Source of the DNA: Kwoniella bestiolae CBS 10118 | Lineage: Eukaryota > Basidiomycota > Tremellomycetes > Tremellales > Cryptococcaceae | Reading direction: 5' to 3' | DNA: 64,000 nucleotides | Assembly: GCF_000512585.2 (NCBI RefSeq) | Contig: NC_089247.1 | Span: 124,001-188,000 of the forward strand | Shown: positions 11,418 to 23,214 of the stretch, piece after piece | How positions within the stretch are numbered: position 1 is the stretch's first letter | Layout: the number at the start of each line of letters is the position of its first letter | The notes under the pieces: generated by a model | Seen by the model: the letters and a program-made list of their open reading frames with translations, nothing else | What the model was told of the DNA's origin: nothing | Database searches by the model: none | Position numbers and translations under genes: made by a program

Positions 11418-13627
11418 ATGTCATCTTCCATGAGGTTGCGCAAACTTGCCAAACGACTTGAATGTCCCGTCGACGAGGATGGTGGATATACCAACGATCG
11501 ATGGACTAATCGAGATTTGATCCCTATCCCGCCTGATAGGCGAACTTATAAGATTTGGAGTTTCTGTATCTATTGGTGAGATCACCTATCAACTCTACGT
11601 ATAGAAAGAAGGCTGCTGACTCATGCCTTTGCATGGACGCAGGTTCGTCTCCGGAGCATGTATTAGTGCATACTCGACTGGATCCTCCCTCCTTGCCTAT
11701 GGGCTTACGGCCCAACAGTCCATGGCGTGTGTGGTCATCGGTGCCGTCATCACTGGTCTTTTATCGGTCGTCTCTGGTTTCCCTGGTGAGATCCACCATA
11801 TTGGGTTTACGGTCGTCAGTCGAATGAGCTGGGGTATGAAAGGAAGTTATTTCGTGAGTGTATAATTTACCAAAATGGACGGGGTCAAGGCTAACTCGGC
11901 TGCTATTTGTCCAGCCCGTCTGCCTCCGTGTGTTCACTTCGGTATGGTGGTTCGGTATCCAAAGCTACTGGGGTGGTCAAGCCGTCAATTTGGTAGGTAT
12001 TGTCAATGCTTTAAACAACGGCATGAACCGAGACTGACTTCAAGTCGTATCATCACAGATGCTCGGCGCAATGTCCCCAAGCTGGAAACACCAACCCAGT
12101 AAATTCCCTCTATCATCCCACATAACCCACCAAGACTTTACCGGCGTGGTATTATGGTACCTCGCCTACATCCCTTTGGTCTTGGTCCCGCCCGAACGAC
12201 TCCAACGACCCTTCGTCCTTTCCTCTGCAGCGTTCGGAGCGACCCTCATTGGTCTGCTAGCTTGGGCCGTACCCAATGCTGGAGGTGGTGGACCGCTGTT
12301 TAATACTGTTAACACCGCCAGTTCGACCCCTTATTCCATGATGTTGGGTATCACTTCTATTCTCGGATCGTGGGGCTCAGGTACTATCGGACAGAGTGAT
12401 TGGGTAGGTTTGGTCACCCTCCTTCTTGTCAGGCAGTATGTGTATAGCTAACTTGATGTGATATATGTGTGCGATGACAGGTACGATACTCCGAGCGAAG
12501 ATATTACCCAATGTTATCGCAGCTTTTCGCCGCTCCATTGATGATCACCCTCTGTGCCCTCGTCGGTGTGGTCGTGACTTCCGCTTCCTCGTCGATCCTC
12601 GGCGAGATCATCTGGTCACCTATCGAATTACTCAGTGCCATTCAAGACTACTACAATTCCACTCCAGGCGTGAGAGCCGCAGTGTTCTTTGCTGGCCTGG
12701 GATGTACGTGTGCGCAATTGTCCATCAACGTGCTTTTGAACTCTGTAAGTCATTCTCTACTCTTGATAATTATACCTAGCTCAGCTCAAGCTGACCTTGG
12801 TGGAATAGGTATCAACCGGTATGGATATGGCTGGTCTATGGCCCAAGTACCTGAACATCCGACGGGGTGCTTACCTCCTAGCTGCTGTGAGTGATAATGG
12901 ACCTGATAGTACGAGAATGTATGGCCAATAATGAACGTCGTCACCCAGATCGGTATCGCTTCCAACCCTTGGCAAATCCTAGCTTCGGCAGCCACCTTCT
13001 TATCAGTCATCAGCGGTTTGGGTGTGTTCATCGCACCAATGACAGGGTAAGTCGTGTTCTCCCTGTCACGTCCAACTTTCGGATGGTAGCCGATAACTAT
13101 AACTTTGACGTGTCACAGTATAATGCTAGCAGACTACATAGTCCTCCGACGATGCCACGTCAAAATCGAAGATCTGTATAACGGTACACCCAGCTCGATA
13201 TACTGGTACAAGAACGGATTCCACTGGCGAGCGATCGTAGCGTTCATCATGGGTGCTTGGCCCTTCTGTCCCGGGTTTATCATGATCCTCATTGATCCGA
13301 CCACAACCAACGCCTGGGTGAAACTCTTCAATATCTCTTTCCTTGTTGGGCTGTCCATTGGGTTTGTGGTGTATTTGGGTATTTGTACGATCTCGCCCAT
13401 CCCTCATCAGAAAGAGGGATTGAACTATCTCGTGAGTGATCCAGATTTCCAGATTGGATGTCCCTTAGGACCGATGATTGATACTGACGACGTGAATTGT
13501 ACAGGACGACGAACGATTCTGCAAGAACGTATCTGGAGATCCCAATACTTCTGCTCCCATTGAAGATCCCGATGATAAGCACGACACAAAGGATGTCGAG
13601 GCCAACGCTGTGATCAGGGAGGTATAG
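11418..13627 (+). CDS. NCS1-family nucleobase / allantoin / hydantoin permease
   Basis: Plasma-membrane transporter of the nucleobase:cation symporter-1 family, about 12 membrane helices, Fur/Dal4-like rather than Fcy-like. The start at 11418 gives MSSSMRLRKLAKRLECP. Typical NCS1 features follow in order: TNRDLIPIPPDRRTYKIWSF before helix 1, AYGLTAQQSMACVVIG, GFTVVSRMSWGMKG, RVFTSVWWFGIQSYWGGQAV, the loop GQSDWVRYSERRYYPMLSQ, and a helix 8 segment with STGMDMAGLWPKYLNIRRG. About eight introns interrupt the gene. The acidic tail ends DVEANAVIREV with stop at 13625-13627. Mhp1, a known bacterial NCS1 member, carries hydantoins, which fits the neighbouring hydantoinase; uracil or allantoin are equally possible substrates. 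Confidence 0.92.
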
Positions 13628-13942
13628 ACGATAGGCAGTCGGAAAGACCAGGGAAAAGCATTGTGGTGGATAATCAGACATGGTCAGGATTTAACAGCTA
13701 GATTGTACTTGTAACAGGGAGGGTTGTTTCTATACAGTATCTTGGTGTTCAGATTATCTCGGTTTTGGTCAGTAATGAGATGCAAATGAATAGAATAGAC
13801 TTGCTATAACTTTGTGAGACCAAAATCATTTCTGATCGGTTTGCAGATCCAATGCTATATGAGATTGCATAATAAAGGTGATCTATGCGTTGAATTGATA
13901 TATATGAGATCTTCCAGTTGACAGACACCATGAGTTTATGTA
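13628..13942. other. Convergent intergenic region
   Basis: 3' ends of the NCS1 permease (plus) and the ABC transporter (minus). AT-rich with no visible gene. Confidence 0.5.
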
Positions 13943-16900
13943 CTACCGTTTCCCTTCTTCTGCAATTTCCTTCCCTTCCTTCTCATTCTGAATCTGAGTA
14001 TCCTCTTCCTCCGATCCATCCTCCTCTATACCTTTCGACGATTTCTCAACCAAGAGCTGCGCAGCCATCAACGTCCTGAACCTACTTCCTTCTTTTCGTG
14101 ACTGTTCACAGCGTTTTCCAAATCAAATCAGCTCGCCATTCCATTACCAAGCGATGTTCCATTAAAAAAGAGGAGATGGCAAAAAGGTCTCACCAAGACA
14201 TCGTATCGTCCTTGCTCTGAGACCACGCCATTCTCCAATACCACAACTCTCTCTGCCCTCGCGATGGAAGATAATCTATGAGCGGCCAGTATAACAGTTA
14301 TGTTCTTTTGTCGGATGATATCATCTATCGCTGCGTTGACTGCGTTCTCGGATGTGGAGTCGAGAGCGGATGTAGCTAAGGCAGAAACAAGGCAGATAAG
14401 TAACATCCTCCAAGTGGTGAGATGATGGGCAAAAGAAAATTCGACTCACCTTCATCCAACAACAATATCGATGGGTTTCTGACCAAAGCTCTAGCAATAC
14501 TTATTCTCTGCCTCTGCCCACCACTCAGACTCGCTTTACCGACTGTATAACCATACTCAACGTCAGCCCTGACCTCTTCATCTTGCGCTGTATGGGAGTT
14601 CGAAAGGTCGAAAGGTTATGGAAGTTGACTCACTTATCGTATCAAAACCTTTGGGCAGATCCCAAATGAAATCGCAATTCGCCGCTCTAGCAGCTTCCTC
14701 CACATCTTCCCTTGTAGCGTCCGGCGAGCCATATGCGATGTTCTCATGGACCGTTCCGGCAAAAAGAATGGGATCCTGGAAGACTACTCCGATACGTTCA
14801 CGCCATGACTCAGGGGTGAATTCCCGGATATCTGCAAAATAACCACAGTCAGTATCGCCTGGATTGATCGTGTTGCGCCAAAGGTAGGTTCATGACGGGA
14901 AGGTAACTGACCAGTTCCGTCAAATGTAATTCTACCTTCCTCAGGATCGTAGAATCGACTGATCAACTGCTGTATCGAACTTTTACCACTCCCACTTGAA
15001 CCGCTGTTGGTGTTGGCGGATACAACATTAGCATGGCATCAGACTATTCTGAATAGCAAGCTCTACCCACACCAAAGCAACACTGGTTCCAGGTTCGATA
15101 GTCATATTGATACCTTTGAGCACCATCACTTCTTTCCGAGATGGATATCTAAACTTCAAATTTTCAAATCGGATGGCACCGTTTCGGGATCGATTCAGAG
15201 CCACACCTTTGTCCAAGGGGATGTGAGATGGTCGATCGAGTAGCCAGAAGACACGAGATCCAGCACCAACACCTGAAGACAAAGTTAGGTTAGTTCGGAC
15301 ATGTCATATGTCATATATCATTCATCTTGCAAGGTAGTGACCTACCTCTCATGAGACCGGTGAAGAACCCTGTCATACCCGACACGGAGCCTCCAACGTA
15401 GCTATTCAATGTGGATACTATCAATGAATTGGGAGGAAGGTATAGATACGAGATCGACTCACGCGCTGTACATCAGGAGAGAAGTTAAATCACCGACGGT
15501 AATCTCGCTTATCGATACGAGATGTCCACCTGCAATAGTGTCGATCAGCAAAACTTGCCCTACTCATACATAGAGAGTGATCCTGCGATGGATGCTAACC
15601 CACCATATCCCAACAGACAGAGCATCGCCAAATTCCCAGTGAGACCACTCGCCCCCCAGAATATACCAGTCATATACGCTTCTTTCTTGGCTAGTTGGAA
15701 TACCTGATCTACTTTCTTGGAGAATAACGTTGCTTCTAAGGGTTGCGAGTTGTAGGCTGCGACGGTCTTGAACGCGTTGAGCTTCTCTTCGGCGGTCTTT
15801 GAGAAAAGTCTGTCAGTCCCGATTCAAAACCGTATCACAACGAACAGCGTGATGATGTCCCAATTATTTAGGCTTAACTCACCTTTGACATCTCTCCAAC
15901 AGCTTCCTGTGTCAGGTTCGACAGTTTCCTCAGATATCTACCGTAGAACACCGCACCGAGCGATACGGGCGGTACGACACAAAGCATGACCAAGGTCAAT
16001 TTCGCGGAAATCCAGAACATCGCTGCCACGCCGACCGTCGCTGAGATGAGGGCTCTGCAAAGTGCAAGGGACCAGAATATCAGTCAAGTAGGGCCACAAT
16101 CAGATGTACGGATGGTGGAATGAGTATCGTTGACTCACCTCAAACCGTCGGACAAATTCGAAGTTACACTATCACCCAGAATATTCGTATCCACACTGAT
16201 CCGCGAGACTATATCTCCTGCTGACCTATCTGCAAATTCGGGTTCTTGACGTAACGTCGATAGGTATGCTTGGTTCCTTTTGTATGGCGGAGAATCAGTT
16301 GAGACCCGTTTGTCCGGTGGAGAACGGTGACATGGACATACCTGACTCTAGCAATGATTCGCTGTCCGCTAGTTCGCATGATGATAGCTCTTCCTGTGTA
16401 CAGAGGGAATGGTCAGCTAAGCACAGGCGTGTTGTTATATCGGCGTCGGCGGAGGATCTGATAGAGGAGCCAGTGACGGTACTCACCTGCGTTGGCAGTA
16501 GCCCCTATACAGAAGGTGACCGCTAATAAACCTGCTGCGACGGGGAACGAAAGACCTAGGAACTGGGTCTGAACGATTATGATTCCTCAAATCAGCTCGT
16601 CTGAATCCAACATGATAAAGAAAGACGTGATAAAGCTTACAGAGTTTGAAGAGAAGAAATCTATGAGTTTACCGATAGTAAGTGGAACCAACATGGAGAC
16701 GGAGCTTGATACAAGTAGCTATTCGTGGGATTAGCACATACGCAAGTGCAGAGCGAAGGGACGTACCAGACCGACAGCGATTCCCAACTGCCGAGACTCG
16801 GGCCTAGCCAGCTCGAGCAACTTAACCACACTGCTCGAGCCATGTTCTTCAGCTCCGCCTTCTTTTGAAGTGTGCGTTTCAGCTACGGGTTTGAGTGATA

Positions 16901-17295
16901 GGTTGGATGTTATACGGGATAGGATGGATCGTTTGGAAGTTTCTTTGGAATCTGTCTGAATGAGGGCGGATGATTCGGTTGGGGTTGATATTTTGGAAGT
17001 GGATGAAGTGGATGGATGGGGAGTGGATGAGTTGTGCCGTATGAAGGTGGTAGGTATGCGACGATGTGTACCTGATGAAGGCTGTCAATACGTCTCGTAT
17101 GAATGATGGGGCGCAACTGGACGTACTAGGTCTATACGATGATATCTGCCTCTTTGCTGCATTCCTAGCCAGCAATATACTCCTCCCCGTTACACCCTCT
17201 GCCGAAAAGCGTATCAACCCATTGCGAAGGATACTCGACGACACGTTCAGACCTATCCCCATTCCTGCGCCTATGCTCGAGCCCAAGGCGAGCAT
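13943..17295 (-). CDS. MDL1: Mitochondrial ABC half-transporter, MDL1/ABCB10 type
   Basis: Inner-membrane ATP-driven exporter (peptide/heme-related export in known homologues). The start ATG at 17293-17295 opens a basic, acid-free leader (SILLARNAAKRQISSYR), consistent with mitochondrial import. The membrane domain follows with the six-helix pattern (VSMLVPLTIGKLIDFFSS, QEPEFADRSAGDIVSRISVD, TVAAYNSQPLEATLFSKKV). The ATPase domain shows Walker A GSSGSGKSS, Q-loop VVFQDPILFAGTVHENIAYG, signature LSGGQRQR, Walker B SILLLDEA, D-loop SALDSTSE and H-loop AAHRLSSIARA. The C-terminus is acidic and ends at the stop at 13943-13945. Over a dozen introns. The exact splice after the leader exon near 17050 is uncertain. 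Confidence 0.92.
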
Positions 17296-17908
17296 GCTGG
17301 ATGGGTAGTGCGCCGCGTGTGTAGGTATGTGATCCAGTCGTCAGTTTTAGGTATTGGGGATGATTTCTATAGACAGATGTTGATGAAGAAAGAGAAGAAA
17401 CGATGTTTACAAATTAATCGTATATATCTTATTTTCGATCGGATCTGAGAGTAACCTGTTGACTCGGTGACGTACCTGTACCCGCTTCTGGTTCACCCGC
17501 TCTCTTTTCGGCCATTGGCATCATATTGACCTGATTGCGTCCATTATCATTGTCGAATCAGCGCATCATCTACCGAGTGCATGCATGTCTGCATGGTACA
17601 GCACCTTCGTGACCTTTCTACACCTCATCGGAGGAGTGTGCATCGAGTTACAGAGGGTCAGTGAGTATAGGCAGGGAAAGAGAGGTCACGTATAAACTCT
17701 GCCCGTCCCTTGACGAGCTCGACTATATCGTCAACGAACTGTACATCTTTATATCTTATTACTACGCTACAATAATATTAATTGGAAACCTCGATGCACT
17801 TCTTCTGTTGCTTTCATATGTACTCTTAGACTTCTGGTTTTACTGGGTCTTTTTGCTTAATCCTTCTTCGCCCTGCCCTGGTAGTTGTTGGTCTACCCTT
17901 TCATCATC
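17296..17908. other. Intergenic region upstream of the ABC transporter
   Basis: About 610 nt containing the ABC transporter promoter and the 3' UTR of the mitochondrial low-complexity protein gene. A short stretch repeats gcatg (17580-17600). No gene is evident. Confidence 0.45.
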
Positions 17909-19505
17909 TTATTTTCGGTGTTTCCAAGCTTCTTGATTTCCCAAATTACTATAATCCCATTGCAACATAAGCACATCAACAAATGCCCCCTCGATCTGCA
18001 GTCTTCATCGGTAGACGATCCACTCACCCGAACTCAGCATGAGGTTGTTCATTCCTCTCCCCCAAAGTCCCTTGTTTCGCAGCTGCCCTGAGCGCCTCGT
18101 TGGGAGTATCCACGGCGGTACTTGAGTATTCAGCTTTGGAAGATGGTGTTTGGCCTGGTTCGGGGGAAGGTGTAGCCGCAGCAGTATAGGTTTCATCTAA
18201 TTTACGGGGGAAGCCTTCGGAAGGTGCGTTCTGCGATGGACAATGCGATGGAATTAGCTCAGATACTAGATATACCTTGCATGGTTTTGTACTGTATACA
18301 ATTCGATTTCAAACTGAAATTCCAGAACTTTCAATCCAATCCTAATTGCTTTTTAAACTGGATTCCTTCCCATCCATCATCCCTTACACCCGAACCACAA
18401 AATGACTTTTGTAACTCGACGATACCCTAGACGATGAAAAAGAAAGCCTAACCCACATATCCAGCCTGTTCGCCCTCACTAGTTACAGCTTTGGCATACC
18501 CCTTTGGAGGTTGAGCAGCCATCTCCCTCCTCGCATAGGTCGAGAAAGCCTTCTTACCCGATTGAGGTGCCGTCGGCGCACCAGATCCTCCCGTAGTAAT
18601 ATCTCCCTTTCTCGAGGGAAGATGAGGGGTCTCGGCGGCGTTGCCCTTTCCTTGATCGGCTGTTCCGGGTGCTTGGTGCTTGAGGTGTTGGTTTTGTTCC
18701 CCCTCGAGATTGGGCTCTTTGGGTTGTCGAGAGCCTTCGGTGTCGGCTGAGGGGGAGGTGCCTTTGCCTGGGTAGGATTGTCGGGAGGAGGTGTGGAAGT
18801 TCTTGCCTTCCTGTTTTGTAGGTGTGATTAGCTTAGAACTGATGGGACATTTTACTTTCAGATGTGTTTTGTAAGATAGATGGAACGGGATGTCAAGCAA
18901 AGGTATAAAGATCGATCGTCGATGATATGATCGAGTCCGAAATCCAAAAGATCAGAGGTAGGATCATGGACCATATCACATGTACCAGATTGGCAACAAT
19001 GTCGAAGTCAGGTTCAAGAAAAACATGCACTCACACTTCTCAACTTCTTCAAATTATCAAACCCCTTATTAAGCGTCTCCTTGACACTATCGGTGTAACT
19101 CCCCCCAGGGGCAGTCTCGGTCTTCCCAAATTCCACTCCTGGTGCAGCCTCGTCTTGACCTCCCACTTGATCTTTGAATGATCCAGCTTGACCCTCATCT
19201 TTCACTTCTGCCTTGGCTTCGGAAGGTTTGGCAGTCCCCCCTGACGATCCTTGTCGAGCTGCATCAAAGGGTTGAGCTTCCCCCTGAGCAGAGGGAGAAG
19301 AAGCATTGGATTTGGCATTTTGCCCGGCTCTCACTGAGGCTGATTGGACGTCTCCATCTGAATGACCTGTTTGGTGGGCTTTGTTGGTGGAGTGTCCTTG
19401 GGTTGTTGGGGGGCCTTTGTTGAGTGATTGGGAGGTCACGGAGAATGACCGAATGGGTGTAGAGATGGGTGCTCGGATGAAACGGGCGAGGGTGAGTCTG
19501 TACAT
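17909..19505 (-). CDS. Low-complexity mitochondrial protein of unknown function (4 exons)
   Basis: I do not recognise a family. The traced exons are 19035-19505, 18457-18810, 18028-18230 and 17909-17948, giving a 355-residue product with all junctions in frame. The N-terminus MYRLTLARFIRAPISTPIRS is basic, Arg/Ser-rich and acid-free, a convincing mitochondrial presequence. The middle is Gly/Ser/Gln/Ala-rich and probably disordered. Amphipathic SYTDSVKETLNKGFDNLKKL closes exon 1. Exon 2 contains KNFHTSSRQSYPGKG and FSTYARREMAAQPPKGYAKA. Exon 3 has NEALRAAAKQGTLGERNEQP, and the last 40-nt exon gives GNLGNQEAWKHRK. The donor of exon 2 is GTGGGT; without that splice a premature stop appears one codon later. 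Confidence 0.75.
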
Positions 19506-20282
19506 TGTGTGTGTGTTGTGGATGATATGGTGTGAAAGAGAGAGGGTGTACGAGTAGGATTAAGATGGATGAGATATGTAGTTATATATGGTTGGTGGGT
19601 GGATCTCACTTCAACTACGATGTCATTTGGCTTCTTTATATACGTCATATGCTAAACAATTAATCGGCTATTCACCATTCACCATACGCGATCTCACTCT
19701 TCTCTCACTTTACTGGAATCCGATCATTGTCGATCCCTTGCGGTTGTCTATACCATCGCTGTGAAAGCATCAACATCAACCATCCTGACGGGGGAGGCTC
19801 ATTCGTAACTCGTAGAGAGATGAGGCAGATATCCCAAATGATATACTCATATATTACCCAAAGCGAGAGAGAGGTGGGATGTGCGCCTCGGATTTCCTTC
19901 CCTTCCTTCTTCGAGGCTGCAGCACAATGAGTGAAATGAGTGATACTAACTACAAGTATATCAAGCTCACCTCAGACTATGCACTCCCACAGTGTATAAA
20001 TGTATGCATACATATTGATATGAGTATGCACCATACCCAAATACAGCGCAACCTCTTTCTCGCTCTTGATTTAAAGATGATTCAATGTGGCAGTTGTTGG
20101 CACTATGTATAATAATGTATAAATTCCCCTCACTTTACCAATGCATTCATTGCATGACGCTGACGAACAACGCGTGTTGAGTGTAAAGATAAGTTACAAG
20201 ATCAGATTCAACATCTTGATTTCCTCTATATATCCATCTGCTCAACCCCATATACCCAACAACAACAACAACAACGACAACG
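19506..20282. promoter_or_regulatory. Divergent promoter of the mitochondrial protein and RPN8 genes
   Basis: 777 nt upstream of both genes. It contains a CAA-repeat leader immediately before the RPN8 ATG. No ORF looks real. Confidence 0.5.
20258..20276 (+). repeat. (CAA)6 tract in the RPN8 leader
   Basis: CAA repeats end 6 nt before the ATG at 20283. Unstructured CAA runs are known to favour scanning and translation in yeast leaders; that role here is inference. Confidence 0.75.
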
Positions 20283-22177
20283 ATGCCAGGTCTCACAACA
20301 GCGCAGGTGAGCTGACATGATCCTGTCGTTGACAGTTGAATGGACAAATTAGCTAACATGTTCATTCAGGTGACCGAGTTGAGCGCCGTCAATGTGTATG
20401 TCTTCCTCTGTTCATTCCAAGGTGTCAGCTGTCGTTCGAGGCGCAAGTTTAGCTGACCCGCATCTTTTGGGATAATTAATAGCGTAATACATCCCCTCGT
20501 ACTTTTATCGGTAGTCGATCATGCCGCTCGAGTACCTCTATCGAAGAATAAGCGGGTGTTGGGTGTACTGCTAGGTCAAGATAACGGGAATACCATCAAC
20601 GTAGCGAACAGGTGAGTTGGGTCTTTCTCTCATAAGATAGCTTGTTTGTGGGCAAGAACACAACATCGCTGTGAAGCATCGGACATCCTGTCACAACACA
20701 TCATTTGGTCTTGAAAGGTATCGCTAATTACAATTTGCGTTATCTAGTTTCGCTATCCCATTCGAGGAAGATGATAAAGATCCCAAAACATTCTTCTTGG
20801 ATTTGGACTATGTGGAAGAGATGTGGAGGATGTTTAGGAAAGTGAATGGTGGGTGTACATTACGAAGCCGTCTTCTGCTTGCCCCGTCCAAGCTGACCAT
20901 TTACCCCACTTCCTCTTCAATGCCCTTTCTTGGTACGGTATCCCCGCTTTCGCCGTATCTCTCATTCGATCTCTATCCGGGAACCCATCGATCGCTCATC
21001 CACTGCCATCGCTCCTTCACCACACAGCAAAAGAACGTCCCATAGGGTTCTATCACACTGGGCCTCGACTCCGTTCATCCGATTTAGAAATCACTCAGCT
21101 ATTCAAGCGATTCTGTTCACGTCCTGTCATGGTCATTGTAGATACTAGAGCGACGGGCGGTAGGGGAGATACAGGTATTCCTACGGATGCATACTTTGCG
21201 GTGGAGGAGATCAAAGATGTGAGTGGGGAAAATCCCGGTTCATCTGCTGTGGAGACATGAACGATCGGAATAATAGGGTTTAGAAGACTTGATTGATTAA
21301 AAAGCGGATCCGGAGTGATCTGCCAGCAGACGGTGTCGGCGCTAGAACGGTCGTTGAGTAGTTGGAGATCTACCAAGACCTGAATGAAAGCTGTCATGCT
21401 GACGGATCGTTACCACTTTCGCAGGACGGCACAGCAACCCAACGAACCTTCACACACGTCTCCACCTCGATCGAAGCTGAAGAAGCCGAAGAAATAGGTG
21501 TCGAGCACCTACTTCGAGATATCTCCTCATCATCCTCTGCTCCATCCTCATCACTCCTCACCACCCAATCATTATCCACCAAAGTCACTTCTCAACTCCA
21601 GTCTCTCAAGGGTCTGAACTCTAGATTAATCGATATCAAAGATTACCTCACTGCCGTCAAGAACAGGAAGTTGCCTGTAAATCATCAGGTGATTTATCAG
21701 TTACAGGAGATCATCGGGTTGTTACCGCAATTAAGCGATGATCAGCAATTGGGCAAGGCGTTTAAGATTGGGCAGAACGATTCGAATTTGGTGGTTTATC
21801 TTAGTGCGATGATTAGGACTGTGTTGGCTTTGCATGATCTGAGTGAGTGGGGTCTCCGTTCCGTTCGATCAGTGTGATATACCAATTCTGTCTCCCCTGA
21901 ATGGTTTCTCTGCATTTGTATTTCTCAAATGGAGCAAAATCACGCAGGTCAAGCGGACTAATGACACGACTTGAATGAGCACATCACTAATCTCGTGTGT
22001 GCGTTTGATTTAGTTGAAAACCGAATCGAGAATGCCCAACAGGAATTGGAAGATTCGAAATCACCTCAAGATAGGGCCAATGAAGCTGCCGCTCAGGCTG
22101 CTGGAGTGAAAGCTGAAGATGTGGCTAGGGCTAAGAAGGAAGCGGAAGAGGAGAAAGAGAAGGAAAAGAAGAAGTAG
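20283..22177 (+). CDS. RPN8: 26S proteasome regulatory subunit RPN8 (MPN, non-catalytic)
   Basis: Lid subunit that pairs with the deubiquitinase RPN11. The start at 20283 gives MPGLTTAQ, followed by a 26-nt exon (20370-20395) encoding VTELSAVN, then VIHPLVLLSVVDHAARVP, the classic MPN N-terminus. PIGFYHTGPRLRSSDLEI replaces the JAMM zinc motif, as in other RPN8 proteins. DTGIPTDAYFAVEEIKDDGT and KGLNSRLIDIKDYLTAVKN match the MPN C-terminal and helical regions. The tail is a charged KKEAEEEKEKEKKK, with stop at 22175-22177. The product is about 335 residues, normal for the family. Splice sites are canonical. Confidence 0.97.
20370..20395 (+). other. RPN8: 26-nt micro-exon of RPN8
   Basis: Between acceptor ttcag and donor gtatgt. 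It reads VTELSAVN plus two bases, completed to Val by the next exon at VIHPLVLLSVVDHAAR. Confidence 0.88.
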
Positions 22178-23214
22178 GAGTTGAAGCAGAATGAGCATGT
22201 GAGCATGAATGTGTGTATACATAGTACAGGGGTGGATGCATGAATCGTGATGCATCGCTTGATTGAGGTTGGGCAAGTGCTGTCGTCCAGGGAGGAAGCT
22301 ATGCTGTAAACAGAAAGGTGAAGATACGGTTTCAACGAGGAGTTACCTGGCTTGCACTGTAGAGCAGGCGCCATGCTCCGGTTTCAGATCCGGACGTTAT
22401 GTTATTGCATGTGTTGAGGTCAGCAGATCGGATCCTCCCCCACGGCAATACCGTTCATGATTTCTCGTCTTGTGACTTGTAACATACACCTCTATCATGC
22501 ATGCAAAGCAGAAGTGCAAGTGGAAATACGGCGGTTTGTCCACTTGTGCATCTCATCGCATACCACAAGATTGGCCATGATGATAATGACATGACTGATT
22601 TTCCCATTTCATGATTGAGTGGTGTTTTCAGGCACGTACCTAGACAGAAAGGTTAATTTCCCATTGAGTGAGATGTTATCGACATGTTGGAAAATAACTT
22701 GATAAGGTGTTGGAAAATGTTTGTTTGTTGATGATAAGCATTCAAAAATTGGAAAATAAAGCTTATTAGTTCCAGTGTAGAGCAGATACTACTCGTATTT
22801 GTATGATGGTTTGAGCTTGAGACAGGCAGATGACACGATAAGAGCTGGTAGCGAAATTGGAAAATCGGTTTCAAGTTCACACTGTCACCTGCTTACTTGC
22901 GTACATAGTCCAGTAACGCTTCGGTGTGTATTCCCGTGTATACACTGTACAGCAGCGATGTGAGCGGATCAAGTGGAAATGGGAAATTACAGTGATAGAT
23001 AATGGAAATAGATTGAGTGGTATATGGGAAATTAACTGAATGAGGGTATCAAGTGATATGCTCTTGCGATGTATGATATATACCCATAGGTCGAAACCAA
23101 TGTATCTTCTTCTTCCCCAACGTTTGAGTACACTCGATAAGCCCCTCCAGCTCATATAGTCCGTCAACAGGCTAAACGTATTGGGCCAATCACACCTAAT
23201 TTGGAAACAACACA
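22178..23214. promoter_or_regulatory. Serine dehydratase upstream region with repeated motifs
   Basis: 1037 nt. TTGGAAAAT occurs four times (22686-22694, 22710-22718, 22749-22757, 22857-22865 approximately), and a variant TTGGAAAC lies just before the ATG. A second element, ATGGGAAATTA, occurs at 22979 and 23024 and in reverse at 22654-22664. No ORF is convincing. Confidence 0.55.
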
